Origin: Ornithinibacillus sp047228935
GTDB taxonomy: Bacteria > Bacillota > Bacilli > Bacillales > Amphibacillaceae
Assembly (NCBI RefSeq): GCF_047228935.1
Contig: NZ_JBFEGG010000003.1
Location: 490,138-554,137 of the forward strand
Reading direction: 5' to 3'
DNA length: 64,000 nucleotides
A program made the translations under genes and the position numbers. Below, one piece after another: positions 33,653-41,968 of this stretch. The notes below the pieces were generated by a model, which was not told the DNA's origin, made no database searches, and worked only from the letters and a program-made list of their open reading frames with translations. The stretch's first letter is position 1. Every line of letters starts with the position of its first letter.

Positions 33653-35752
33653 ATGCAAGAAGAACAAATTATTCAAATAATGAAAGATGATAATCAGGCA
33701 GGGTTTAAACTATTTGTTGATCACTATAAGTCTACTGTAGAGCAGTTTGCTTTTCAGTATGGGATCGAAAATGAAGATTTGCAATCAATTGTTCAAGATG
33801 TTTTTATTAAGTTATTTAGAAAAATAAATCGAATTGAAGTTCATAACGCGTCCATATTACTTCATCAATCAATGGTTGATTCATTGAAAGGTTTACACAA
33901 AAAAGAGTCTATTGAAACTTATAAACGTTATGGCTATTACTTTGATAAAAAAGAACATATGATAATCCAACATTGCCTACAAGGATTGGATGATAAATAT
34001 AAACTACCGATCATTTTATATTACTTTCATAAGTGTACTTTGGAAGATATATCCTTGATTCTTAAAGTTAAATCAGAGCTTTTAAAAACTAGATTAGATC
34101 AAGGGATTAAAGTACTTGAAGAGAAATGTAGAAAAATAATGTCTAAGGAGACAACAGGTTTTCCTAATGTGAAAATGGAAGAGTTTCTTATTTTAATGAT
34201 ATATAACTATGAACGCTTACCTAGGTTCACTGATACAGCACAAATTATGTTACAAGTTAACCAAGTTGGAAAAACAAAGAAATGGAGAAAAAATTTCCCT
34301 ATCCTTGCGGGTGTAGTTGGTTTAATTGTTTTCTCTGTTTTTGCAATTACATACATACAAGCAGAGAGAGAACGGCAAGTATCCTTGGAGCAAGAAAAGG
34401 CTGATGACAAAGTTGAAAATAATCAAGGAGAAATAGCAACTTCTAATGGGAATCAAGATTTAGATCCAGAAATACTAGCCAATTTTGAAGAGGCTAAAGT
34501 AAAACTATCGAAAGAGCTGGGGATTGAGGATGTGGACAGACTATCTACTGTTACTATGGTAGAAGGTATTCTAAATGAAGTTAAAAGTAATCCATCGTCT
34601 TACGGTAGTGATGATACGAAATACTTTATAGACACATATCTTACACCACCATCCAAGATAAAAGAGCAATTGAACCCATCTTCCCAAGATGTTGGGGATA
34701 CTTTAATGACATATCTCTATCGAGTAGTAGAATATCAATGGGCTTTTCAAGATTATTTAGACCAACTTTTAATGGCGAATGCAATAGATGTAGATGATTA
34801 TGATACTATTTTGTTGTTACAAGAGGACCCTTCAAGTTATGAAGGACCTGAAAAAATAATAGAATTGTTTCAAGCATTGGAAAAACAAGGTTATACGATA
34901 TCCAGAGAGACAAAATACGATAAACTGACAGTAACGTTTGACTATGACAACCTAATTAACTACATGGAGGAACTTGGATTTGAGGAAGGTTATACTTCAT
35001 ATGTTCTTGTGAAATCCAAACATGCTAATGTGAATTGGTCTGAATGGGAGAAACTTGATGAGTACGCGCTTGAATTAGAAGAGCTACTCATCAAGTATGG
35101 GGATTCATACAGAGCAGACATGAGAAATATGCTAATTAGTGATATTGAGAATTTTTTATATAATTATTTAAAAGTCTGGGAAGGAAATAGCGTGACCAAT
35201 ATAGAAAGGGAAGAATACTTTGATTTTCTTGCGAATCATAAAGGTTCTACAATTTGGGAAGTAGTTAATAGTACAGTATTGCTTTGGGAAAAAAATGATT
35301 GGGATAGAATACAGGATGGACTTATAATTGAAAGCTTAAGATTCCTTTATCAAGATAGATACCAAAATGTCGACGTTCAAAATATTCTTCGACTCGATAG
35401 ATGGCCTTATACATCTGGAACGAGCACTGTTTATGATAATTATTCCACCGAATTAAATATAAAATTTTTACTTGAACTAACTCCATCGGAATTGGTTTCA
35501 CTATATGCTTATTCGACTGTAAAGGATGATGATACGACTGCATCTTCTTTATTATCCTTAGAAGGTTCTATGGATATCGATGATTTGTATGATGACTGGT
35601 TGGAACTTAGAAATATGGGGGCTTATGTATTAACTGAATTCTTTTCCGAAAACGAATCCAAAGTATATTATGTGGACTGGGAAGGACTTCCAATCATTAC
35701 AATCGATTTAGAAATTGTCGATGGGGTCTGGAAAATATCTCATATACAATAG
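33653..35752 (+). CDS. ECF sigma factor fused to a membrane segment and large extracytoplasmic domain
   Basis: 699 residues. The N-terminal ~160 residues look like an ECF sigma factor: region 2 with EDLQSIVQDVFIKLFRKI (about 43-60), a linker, and region 4 with LPIILYYFHKCTLEDISLIL and a following helix (about 110-158). A basic cytosolic segment leads to a single membrane helix at 216-236. Residues 237-699 are acidic and predicted outside, with no domain I recognise; the last ~100 residues (TPSELVSLYA, ending DGVWKISHIQ) recall NTF2-like modules. I chose ATG 33653, 7 bases after AAGGGGG. No separate anti-sigma gene is adjacent. An ECF-type promoter precedes it and a terminator follows. A membrane-tethered, self-regulating sigma factor is an inference. 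Confidence 0.75.
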   Translation: MQEEQIIQIMKDDNQAGFKLFVDHYKSTVEQFAFQYGIENEDLQSIVQDVFIKLFRKINRIEVHNASILLHQSMVDSLKGLHKKESIETYKRYGYYFDKKEHMIIQHCLQGLDDKYKLPIILYYFHKCTLEDISLILKVKSELLKTRLDQGIKVLEEKCRKIMSKETTGFPNVKMEEFLILMIYNYERLPRFTDTAQIMLQVNQVGKTKKWRKNFPILAGVVGLIVFSVFAITYIQAERERQVSLEQEKADDKVENNQGEIATSNGNQDLDPEILANFEEAKVKLSKELGIEDVDRLSTVTMVEGILNEVKSNPSSYGSDDTKYFIDTYLTPPSKIKEQLNPSSQDVGDTLMTYLYRVVEYQWAFQDYLDQLLMANAIDVDDYDTILLLQEDPSSYEGPEKIIELFQALEKQGYTISRETKYDKLTVTFDYDNLINYMEELGFEEGYTSYVLVKSKHANVNWSEWEKLDEYALELEELLIKYGDSYRADMRNMLISDIENFLYNYLKVWEGNSVTNIEREEYFDFLANHKGSTIWEVVNSTVLLWEKNDWDRIQDGLIIESLRFLYQDRYQNVDVQNILRLDRWPYTSGTSTVYDNYSTELNIKFLLELTPSELVSLYAYSTVKDDDTTASSLLSLEGSMDIDDLYDDWLELRNMGAYVLTEFFSENESKVYYVDWEGLPIITIDLEIVDGVWKISHIQ

Positions 35753-35755
35753 TAA

Positions 35756-35788
35756 AAGACAGCTTACCTTTTATGGTGAGCTGTCTTT
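35756..35788. terminator. Bidirectional terminator between the ECF-fusion gene and pgi
   Basis: AAAGACAGCTTACC/GGTGAGCTGTCTTT stem of 14 pairs with one G-U pair. Confidence 0.85.
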
Positions 35789-35792
35789 CCAT

Positions 35793-37142
35793 TTATTTTA
35801 ATCGTTTTTCAAGTTCTGCTTTTTCAGTCTCGAACCCTGGCTTACCAAGTAATGCAAACATGTTCTTCTTATATGCTTCCACACCTGGTTGATTAAATGG
35901 ATTCACTCCTAATAAGTATCCACTTAATGCACAAGCTTTTTCAAAGAAGTAAACAAGGTAACCAAAAGTATAAGCATTCAGTTCAGGTACATCAATGATT
36001 AAGTTTGGAACACCACCATCTGTATGCGCAAGTAATGTACCTTGAAATGCTTTATCATTAATTTCATGAATGGTTTTTCCGGCAAGGTAATTAAGTCCGT
36101 CTGAATTGGTGTCCTCCTCTTCCAGTGTCATATCTAATTTCGATTTGTTCACATGTAGAACGGTTTCAAATAGATCACGACGACCTTCTTGAATGTATTG
36201 ACCTAATGAATGAAGGTCGGTTGAGAAGTTAGCAGATGTAGGGAAGATACCTTTTTGGTCCTTACCTTCACTCTCACCGTAAAGCTGTTTCCACCATTCC
36301 GAGAAGTATTGTAGACCTGGCTCATAATTAATAAGCATTTCTATCGTTTTTCCTTTGTTATATAAAACATTTCTTACAGCAGCATATTGATATGCGATGT
36401 TATTCTCAAGGGAAGGTTCATTGAAATCCTGCATTGCATCAAGTGCCCCTTGCATCATATCATCTATATTAATACCACTAGCTGCAATTGGTAGTAATCC
36501 AACAGCAGTTAATACGGAAAAGCGTCCCCCAACATCATCAGGAATAACAAACGTTTCATACCCTGCTTCATCCGCTACACCTTTAAGTGCACCCTTTTCT
36601 TTATCAGTTGTAGCAAAAATGCGTGACTTTGCTTCTTCTTTACCATATTTCTCTTCTAAGTATTTCTTGAAAATACGGAAAGCAATTGCTGGTTCAGTAG
36701 TTGTTCCGCTTTTAGAAATTACATTAATGGAGAAATCTTTTCCTTCCAATACATCGAATAATTCTTTCATATAAGTTGAGCTCATATGATGACCGACAAA
36801 AATAATTTGTGGAACTTTACGTTGCTGTTTAGATAATAAGTTCTGGAAAGAATGATTTAACATTTCAAGCGCAGCTTTAGCACCTAAATAAGAACCACCA
36901 ATACCGATAACAAGAAGTATATCAGAATCGTTAATAATCTTCTTAGCACTAGCTTTAATTCTCTTGTATTCCTCTTTGTCATAATTTTGGGGTAGGTCAA
37001 CCCATCCTAAAAAATCATTTCCAGGACCGGTCTTATTATGTATTGCTTGATGGGCAACCTTTACATATTCAGATAAGTTATCTACTTCCTCTTTATGTAT
37101 AAAGTCCAATGCATGTTGATATGAAAATCGTATATGTGTCAT
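35793..37142 (-). CDS. pgi: Glucose-6-phosphate isomerase
   Basis: 449-residue cytosolic enzyme interconverting glucose 6-phosphate and fructose 6-phosphate. Family blocks: VIGIGGSYLGAKAALE near residue 79, VISKSGTTTEPAIAFR near 142, the GGRFSVLTAVGLLP signature near 208, and the catalytic Glu-His region QYFSEWWKQLYGESEGKD. AGGAGG precedes the start. An imperfect hairpin separates it from yugI upstream. The length matches Firmicutes Pgi. Confidence 0.96.
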   Translation of the reverse strand: MTHIRFSYQHALDFIHKEEVDNLSEYVKVAHQAIHNKTGPGNDFLGWVDLPQNYDKEEYKRIKASAKKIINDSDILLVIGIGGSYLGAKAALEMLNHSFQNLLSKQQRKVPQIIFVGHHMSSTYMKELFDVLEGKDFSINVISKSGTTTEPAIAFRIFKKYLEEKYGKEEAKSRIFATTDKEKGALKGVADEAGYETFVIPDDVGGRFSVLTAVGLLPIAASGINIDDMMQGALDAMQDFNEPSLENNIAYQYAAVRNVLYNKGKTIEMLINYEPGLQYFSEWWKQLYGESEGKDQKGIFPTSANFSTDLHSLGQYIQEGRRDLFETVLHVNKSKLDMTLEEEDTNSDGLNYLAGKTIHEINDKAFQGTLLAHTDGGVPNLIIDVPELNAYTFGYLVYFFEKACALSGYLLGVNPFNQPGVEAYKKNMFALLGKPGFETEKAELEKRLK

Positions 37143-37208
37143 GTTATCCTCCTAAGTTAGATTTTTAAACATTAGTTTCTACTTTTATAATATCAAAAAT
37201 ACATAAGA

Positions 37209-37264
37209 AGAGGCTCCTCCTATCAATATTAACATGTTAGGTAATGTTGATGGGAGAAGCCTCT
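37209..37264 (-). terminator. Long imperfect hairpin downstream of yugI
   Basis: AGAGGCT...CTCC...ATCAA pairs with the matching segments on the other side around an AT-rich loop. The T-run on the minus strand comes about 8 bases after the stem, so termination efficiency is uncertain. Confidence 0.55.
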
Positions 37265-37276
37265 AGCTATCAAGTA

Positions 37277-37651
37277 TTAGTTTTTAAATTCGGATTGTTC
37301 AATCCATTCTTCTAGTTTTTCTTTTAACGTATTGAAACCAGAAGTGTTTTCTTCAAGTTTAACTGATTGCTTAGCTGGAGCTTGAGGCTTAGCTTGTTTC
37401 TTTGGTGGCTCTTCCGTCGCACGAATTGAAAGAGAAATTTTATTTTTACTCTCGTCAATATTTAAAACTTTTACTTTTACTTCGTCTCCAACAGAAAGGT
37501 GTTCGTTAATATCTTTAACAAAACCATGAGTTACTTCAGAAATATGAACTAATCCTTGTACCTCATCATTAAGTGCCACGAATGCACCATATGGTTGAAT
37601 ACCTGTTACTTTACCATCAATAATTTGTCCTACTTCAATCTTATCTGTCAT
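37277..37651 (-). CDS. yugI: YugI, S1-domain RNA-binding protein (general stress protein 13 family)
   Basis: 124 residues: one S1 RNA-binding domain (about 4-73, with VGQIIDGKVTGIQPYGAFVAL and LVHISEV) followed by a Lys/Pro/Ala-rich linker and a short acidic helix. Such proteins bind ribosomes or RNA and are linked to stress in Bacillus. ATG at 37651 was chosen because AGGAG lies about 8 bases before; the earlier ATG overlaps that site. Flanked by pgi and yugO as in the B. subtilis yug region. Confidence 0.9.
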   Translation of the reverse strand: MTDKIEVGQIIDGKVTGIQPYGAFVALNDEVQGLVHISEVTHGFVKDINEHLSVGDEVKVKVLNIDESKNKISLSIRATEEPPKKQAKPQAPAKQSVKLEENTSGFNTLKEKLEEWIEQSEFKN

Positions 37652-37727
37652 GCTGAACATCTCCTATACCTTCGTTTCTTTTCACACAATAAAATATTAT
37701 ACCATAGATTTTGGTTTAGGGCAAAAG

Positions 37728-38729
37728 TTAAAGGACCCAAGTGCTTGACGTAATTAGTATATCGTTTTCTTTGAGAAGGAATTCATTGCTTGGATTGAAC
37801 ATCCACTCACCATCTCGCTTAATTCCTAATAATAGTTGATCATTTGATTTAAGCTTTTTTAATGCTTCTAGATAAGAGGTATCCACTAATTCCTCAGGTA
37901 TTAATACATGATGAAATTGTTGTTTGTTTAATAAATGAATGACAGTTTCAAATGGCTTTGACTTCCCTCTAAATACTTCTTGAAATAATAACATACTCAT
38001 GAAGTCATTTGGGCGAAGTATCGTATTCGCACCTGCTCTTTTGGCATTATCAATTTGATTCACGGTCATAATCTCTACAATTATAGGGATGGTACTATGA
38101 TTCCCTCGAACAGCAACAACGGTTAAAATGGACTGAATGTCTGCTTGCTTTTCACTTTTATGGCCATCCGCAGTTATAACAACCCTCTCTGCTTGTTCAA
38201 TATTTGATTTCTGTAAAAAATAATCGTCTGTAGGGTCTCCTTGAATAAAGTGAACTGGAAATTCACGATAAGACATTTGGGATACGGTTTGATCCATAAG
38301 AACAATTTCTGCCTTTGGATTGTGATTTAAAATTCTGTTCATTAAAATTCGGGAGCGTTCATTCCAACCTACTATAATAATATGACCGTTTCCTCTATAA
38401 GCTACTTTCCCTCGAGATAAATCATTCTCGTGTTGCACAGTACTAGCTGCAATTTGTGTAATATAAAAGGTGAGGAGTCCTCCACCGGTGAAGATTAATA
38501 TTATCCCAAGTATACGTCCGAGTGGAGTAAGTGGTACATAATCACCGTAACCAACAGTAGCTCCTGTTACAACTGCCCACCAGATTCCGTCAAAGATGGT
38601 TGGAAATTCTTGCGGTTCAATAACATGTATGACTGTCCCGAAAAAAAGGATTATGAGTACTATCGTTAAGAACAGGCGAATTAGTATTGGAAGACGAAAG
38701 TACATATGTTTAAAGACTTCAATGTTCAT
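37728..38729 (-). CDS. yugO: YugO-type potassium channel with RCK domain
   Basis: 333-residue membrane protein: helix at about 14-36, pore loop with the K+ filter TVGYGD (58-63), second helix about 68-92, then a cytosolic RCK/TrkA-N domain starting GHIIIVGWNERS and a C-terminal TrkA-C-like part. B. subtilis YugO releases K+ during biofilm electrical signalling and is co-expressed with the small protein MstX; no mstX-like gene is seen upstream here. AGGGTGAG precedes the start. Confidence 0.92.
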   Translation of the reverse strand: MNIEVFKHMYFRLPILIRLFLTIVLIILFFGTVIHVIEPQEFPTIFDGIWWAVVTGATVGYGDYVPLTPLGRILGIILIFTGGGLLTFYITQIAASTVQHENDLSRGKVAYRGNGHIIIVGWNERSRILMNRILNHNPKAEIVLMDQTVSQMSYREFPVHFIQGDPTDDYFLQKSNIEQAERVVITADGHKSEKQADIQSILTVVAVRGNHSTIPIIVEIMTVNQIDNAKRAGANTILRPNDFMSMLLFQEVFRGKSKPFETVIHLLNKQQFHHVLIPEELVDTSYLEALKKLKSNDQLLLGIKRDGEWMFNPSNEFLLKENDILITSSTWVL

Positions 38730-38789
38730 TTTCTCACCCTATTAATTACAATGTTTCTTTAGTATATGCATATTCTTAGTTATCTATTG

Positions 38790-38820
38790 AAAAAGAACCT
38801 ATACAACGTATAGGTTCTTC
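38790..38820 (-). terminator. Terminator of the thioredoxin-like gene
   Basis: AAGAACCTATAC/GTATAGGTTCTT perfect 12-bp stem, 3-base loop, T5 on the minus strand. Confidence 0.88.
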
Positions 38821-38823
38821 AAG

Positions 38824-39378
38824 TTAAATTGTATTTAAAGTGTTCTTAAGGCTGTTATATACTTCGTTCCATAGTTTCTCATCCGATATAAATGTTTGGG
38901 TCATTGTCTTAATCATGTCATTAAATTTCTCTTTGTAATCATCAGCTTCTTTGTCTGGAAGATCTTTTCTAATATTATCTACAAATTGTTGAATATATTC
39001 TGCGCGAGGTCCCCATTTAGCAACTTCTTTTCCTGTTTCATCGATAAAGATGAATATTGGAATTGAGCGAGATTTACCATTCGTTAAATATTGATCCATT
39101 AATTCTAAGTTTTGATCACGTAGTATCATGCGTACTTCCATATTTGTTTTTTCTGCTAGGTGAAGTAGTATCGGGTTGTTCATCATCGCATCCCCACACC
39201 AGTCTTCTGTAATAACAATAACTCGAAGGTTTTTTTTCTTCAGTTTGGAAAAGAACTCTTCATCATCTGGAAGTGAAAAAGAATCATATATATGTAGAAG
39301 ATTTTCCTTATGTGTTTCCATTGCACCAATATAATCTTGAGAGGGAATTGCTTTGGTGAACCAATCGTTTAATGTCAT
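38824..39378 (-). CDS. Thioredoxin-family protein with a single active-site cysteine
   Basis: 184 residues with a thioredoxin fold: strand LRVIVITEDW, active-site region WCGDA (Cys61, Ala64) and the cis-proline loop RSIPIFIFIDETGKEVAKWG. The usual second cysteine is Ala, so it cannot act as a classical dithiol reductase; monothiol chemistry or a structural role is possible. About 40 extra residues precede the domain and a helical tail follows. The ribosome site AAGGAGG lies before the start. No partner gene is obvious. Symbol not assigned. Confidence 0.8.
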   Translation of the reverse strand: MTLNDWFTKAIPSQDYIGAMETHKENLLHIYDSFSLPDDEEFFSKLKKKNLRVIVITEDWCGDAMMNNPILLHLAEKTNMEVRMILRDQNLELMDQYLTNGKSRSIPIFIFIDETGKEVAKWGPRAEYIQQFVDNIRKDLPDKEADDYKEKFNDMIKTMTQTFISDEKLWNEVYNSLKNTLNTI

Positions 39379-39509
39379 ATAATTGCCTCCTTAAAGGTTT
39401 CTTATATAAATTTTAATAATTAATAGTGTTATAAGTAAATAAAAGTGCTCGACAAAGGATAAATTTGGTATGATGAAATTATTCGATACATATAAAGGAG
39501 TTGATTGGT

Positions 39510-40565
39510 TTGGAAAAAACGAACCAAGAATTTTTGCTTGAGCTTCTTCGCACACCATCTCCATCCAGTGATGAAGTGGCTATACAACGTAAAATGCGTG
39601 ATTATTATAAGGGATTTGCTGATGAAGTTATGACAGATAATGCAGGAAATGTAATCGGAGTATTGAATCCACAATCCAATTTTAAAGTACTACTAGCAGG
39701 ACATTGTGATGAAATTGCTTTAGTAATTAAACGAATTGATGAAAATGGATTTTTACATTTTGATAAAATGGGTGGTATTAATCCAAAAGCTGCAGTTGGA
39801 ATGAAGACGACAGTTTTAGGTTATGGGAAAACAGTAACTGGTGTAATCGGCGTAAATGCGCAGCATCACGGTGGCTTGAAAAACGATTTTGATTTAGAGG
39901 ATTTGTTCATAGACTGTGGCTTCCGAACAAAAGGGGAGGCGGAACAATATGTTCGAATCGGTGACCTAGTTGTTTATCAAACGGAGCCAGAGATATTAAT
40001 GGGTCGTTATGTTTCTGGAAGAGGTCTTGATAATCGTACTGGAGCATTTATCGTGGCGGAGGTATTACGTCAGTTAAAGAAAAAAGGATGTAAGGTTGGC
40101 GTGTATGCTGCAAGTACGGTGAATGAAGAAACGAATATGGGTGGGGCTTATTTTGCTGCAGCAGGTATTGAACCAACGATGGCTATCGCATGTGATGTGA
40201 CATTTGCAACGGATTACCCTGGGGTGAACACAAATAAACATGGGGATGTTCGCCTGGAAAAAGGCCCTGTTCTGGCAAAAGGTGCACCTATCAATCGTAA
40301 AATTAATGCGTTATTAGAGAAAACGGCTCAAAAGTTAAATATGAATGTTCAATATGAATTAACACCACGTAGTACCGGAACAGATGCTGATAAAATGCGT
40401 TATACAGGTAAAGGTGTCCCAGTATCGCTAGTTTCCTTACCGTTACGGTATATGCATTCACCGGTAGAAACCGCAAGTCTTGAGGATATAGATCAGGAGA
40501 TTACATTACTAGTTGAGATGATTGCTAATTTAAGCGGGGAAGAGAGTTTGAATCCATTAGATTAA
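39510..40565 (+). CDS. M42-family aminopeptidase
   Basis: 351-residue cytosolic metallopeptidase of the M42 (glutamyl aminopeptidase/FrvX) family. Metal and catalytic blocks: LAGHCDEIALV near residue 68, SGRGLDNRTGA with the bridging Asp, VNEETNMGGAY with the general base and ligand Glu, and RYMHSPVETAS with the last His. I chose TTG 39510, 9 bases after AAAGGAG; the in-frame TTG 39501 abuts that site. It likely trims N-terminal residues from peptides. Divergent from the thioredoxin-like gene. Confidence 0.9.
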   Translation: MEKTNQEFLLELLRTPSPSSDEVAIQRKMRDYYKGFADEVMTDNAGNVIGVLNPQSNFKVLLAGHCDEIALVIKRIDENGFLHFDKMGGINPKAAVGMKTTVLGYGKTVTGVIGVNAQHHGGLKNDFDLEDLFIDCGFRTKGEAEQYVRIGDLVVYQTEPEILMGRYVSGRGLDNRTGAFIVAEVLRQLKKKGCKVGVYAASTVNEETNMGGAYFAAAGIEPTMAIACDVTFATDYPGVNTNKHGDVRLEKGPVLAKGAPINRKINALLEKTAQKLNMNVQYELTPRSTGTDADKMRYTGKGVPVSLVSLPLRYMHSPVETASLEDIDQEITLLVEMIANLSGEESLNPLD

Positions 40566-40641
40566 CTCCTAAATAAGCATAACCCTTTTCAAAACAGAAA
40601 ATCATATGTATAATGATAGATGACAAAAAAATAATATCGAT

Positions 40642-40785
40642 TCCACTTCGGGGCAGGGTGTAATTCCCGACCGACGGTAATGAACATTAGTTCTAAGTCC
40701 GTGAGCCATTTGTGTTTTTTCATATGGTTGACCTGGTGAAAATCCAGGACCGACAGTTAAAGTCTGGATGGGAGAAGAGGTCGAG
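40642..40785 (+). promoter_or_regulatory. FMN riboswitch (RFN element)
   Basis: Hallmark blocks are in order: CTTCGGGGCAGGGTG, AATTCCCGACCGACGGTAA, AGTCCGTGAGCC, TGACCTGGTGAAAATCCAGGACCGACAGTTAAAGTCTGGATGGGAGAAG, read here in pieces. A terminator follows at 40836 ahead of ribU, so FMN should stop transcription. Confidence 0.95.
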
Positions 40786-40835
40786 CCGAATCATGGTACA
40801 TGGTAATGTGCCTTTATTTTCTATTGATTATTAAG

Positions 40836-40875
40836 AACCCTAAAGCCCCGATTAGGTCTAGCTTTAGGGTTTTTC
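40836..40875 (+). terminator. FMN riboswitch terminator
   Basis: AACCCTAAAGC/GCTTTAGGGTT stem with a 14-base loop and T5, between the aptamer and ribU. Confidence 0.88.
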
Positions 40876-40940
40876 GTATGTAGGAATAGGCTATCCTTCA
40901 TCACGATTGGAATCGATAACTAGATGAAGGAGGAATGATG

Positions 40941-41522
40941 ATGCAAACAAATATGCAATCATCTAAACTTGCAAGACTTATTATTTTATCTTTACTTGGG
41001 GCACTATCTTTATTATTATTCTTTATTAATTTCCCACTCCCACTACTACCTAGTTACTTGAAAATTGATTTCAGTGATGTACCAGCCATTATGGCATCGC
41101 TAATCTTTTCACCATTAGCTGGAGTAATCGTGGTTGCAATTAAAAATGTACTTTATTTAGCTATTGGTGGTGGAGAAATTGTTGGGGTAACGGCAAACTT
41201 CCTAGCGGGTGTTTTACTCGTTTTACCGATTGGAATTCTTTATCATAAGTTTAAAAATGTAAAGAGTATCGTTTCTGGCTTAATTACTGGAACAATCATT
41301 ATGGCAATTGGGTTAAGTGTCTTTAATTACTTTGTTCTTTTACCAGCTTACGGATTAATGATGGGCTGGGGAGAGATGACTCATTCTGTAAAACTAAGTA
41401 CGATCTTTGTAGGTATCATACCATTTAATATTGTTAAGGGAATTATTGTTGGGGCATTATTCGTTCCTATATTTATAAAAATGCGACGTTGGATAGAACA
41501 ACAACAAGCTAAATTTGTATAA
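40941..41522 (+). CDS. ribU: RibU, riboflavin ECF transporter substrate-binding subunit
   Basis: 193-residue membrane protein with about six helices, the S component capturing riboflavin. Family features are DFSDVPAIMASLIFSPLAGV and the GGGEIVGVTANFLAGV segment. Its own FMN riboswitch confirms the substrate class. ATG 40941 is 7 bases after GAAGGAGG; two ATGs just before are closer to that site. Energising EcfAT subunits are not in the window. Confidence 0.93.
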   Translation: MQTNMQSSKLARLIILSLLGALSLLLFFINFPLPLLPSYLKIDFSDVPAIMASLIFSPLAGVIVVAIKNVLYLAIGGGEIVGVTANFLAGVLLVLPIGILYHKFKNVKSIVSGLITGTIIMAIGLSVFNYFVLLPAYGLMMGWGEMTHSVKLSTIFVGIIPFNIVKGIIVGALFVPIFIKMRRWIEQQQAKFV

Positions 41523-41524
41523 AG

Positions 41525-41559
41525 AAAAAGGCTGATCCATAAGGGATTAGCCTTTTTTT
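41525..41559. terminator. Bidirectional terminator between ribU and yuxO
   Basis: AAAAAGGCTGATCC/GGGATTAGCCTTTTT stem with T7; the right arm includes the end of the yuxO coding sequence. Confidence 0.85.
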
Positions 41560-41933
41560 GGTACGACACCTACTGTACATCTGGATATACATATTAAATT
41601 TTCTTCTTCATCCACAATATTAACTTCCCATACCATAAAGGATTTTCCTACATGTACAGGCTTTGCCTTTGCGGTTACGACGCCCTCGCGCTTACTTTTA
41701 ACGTGATTGGCATTAATTTCAATTCCAAATACATGGAATTTTTCCAAGTCAACATGTAAACATGCCCCCAGACTTGCTGCTGATTCGGCTAATGCTACAC
41801 TAGCTCCTCCATGAAGATAACCTAAAGGTTGATGTGTTCGTTTATCGACTGGCATAGTCATGACGACTAAGTCTTTCTCCATTGATACAGTTTCAATGCC
41901 AAGCGACTCCATTAGTGTATTCTTTAATTCCAT
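41547..41933 (-). CDS. menI: Hotdog-fold thioesterase, probable 1,4-dihydroxy-2-naphthoyl-CoA hydrolase
   Basis: 128-residue PaaI/YuxO-type thioesterase. The active-site region is YLHGGASVALAESAAS, with the family HGG turn and a catalytic Glu. In menaquinone synthesis such enzymes remove CoA from 1,4-dihydroxy-2-naphthoyl-CoA, the product of MenB. Its position just upstream of menA on the same strand (35 bases between them, menA first) and next to menFDHBE supports this. In B. subtilis the corresponding gene is yuxO. Confidence 0.85.
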   Translation of the reverse strand: MELKNTLMESLGIETVSMEKDLVVMTMPVDKRTHQPLGYLHGGASVALAESAASLGACLHVDLEKFHVFGIEINANHVKSKREGVVTAKAKPVHVGKSFMVWEVNIVDEEENLICISRCTVGVVPKKG

Positions 41934-41968
41934 CTGAACTTTCCCCCTAAATTTATTTTAAGTCGTTC

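Noticed and set aside
36397..36774. 125-codon frame antisense to pgi
   Set aside because: Shadow of the pgi coding sequence, without ribosome site or recognisable domain.
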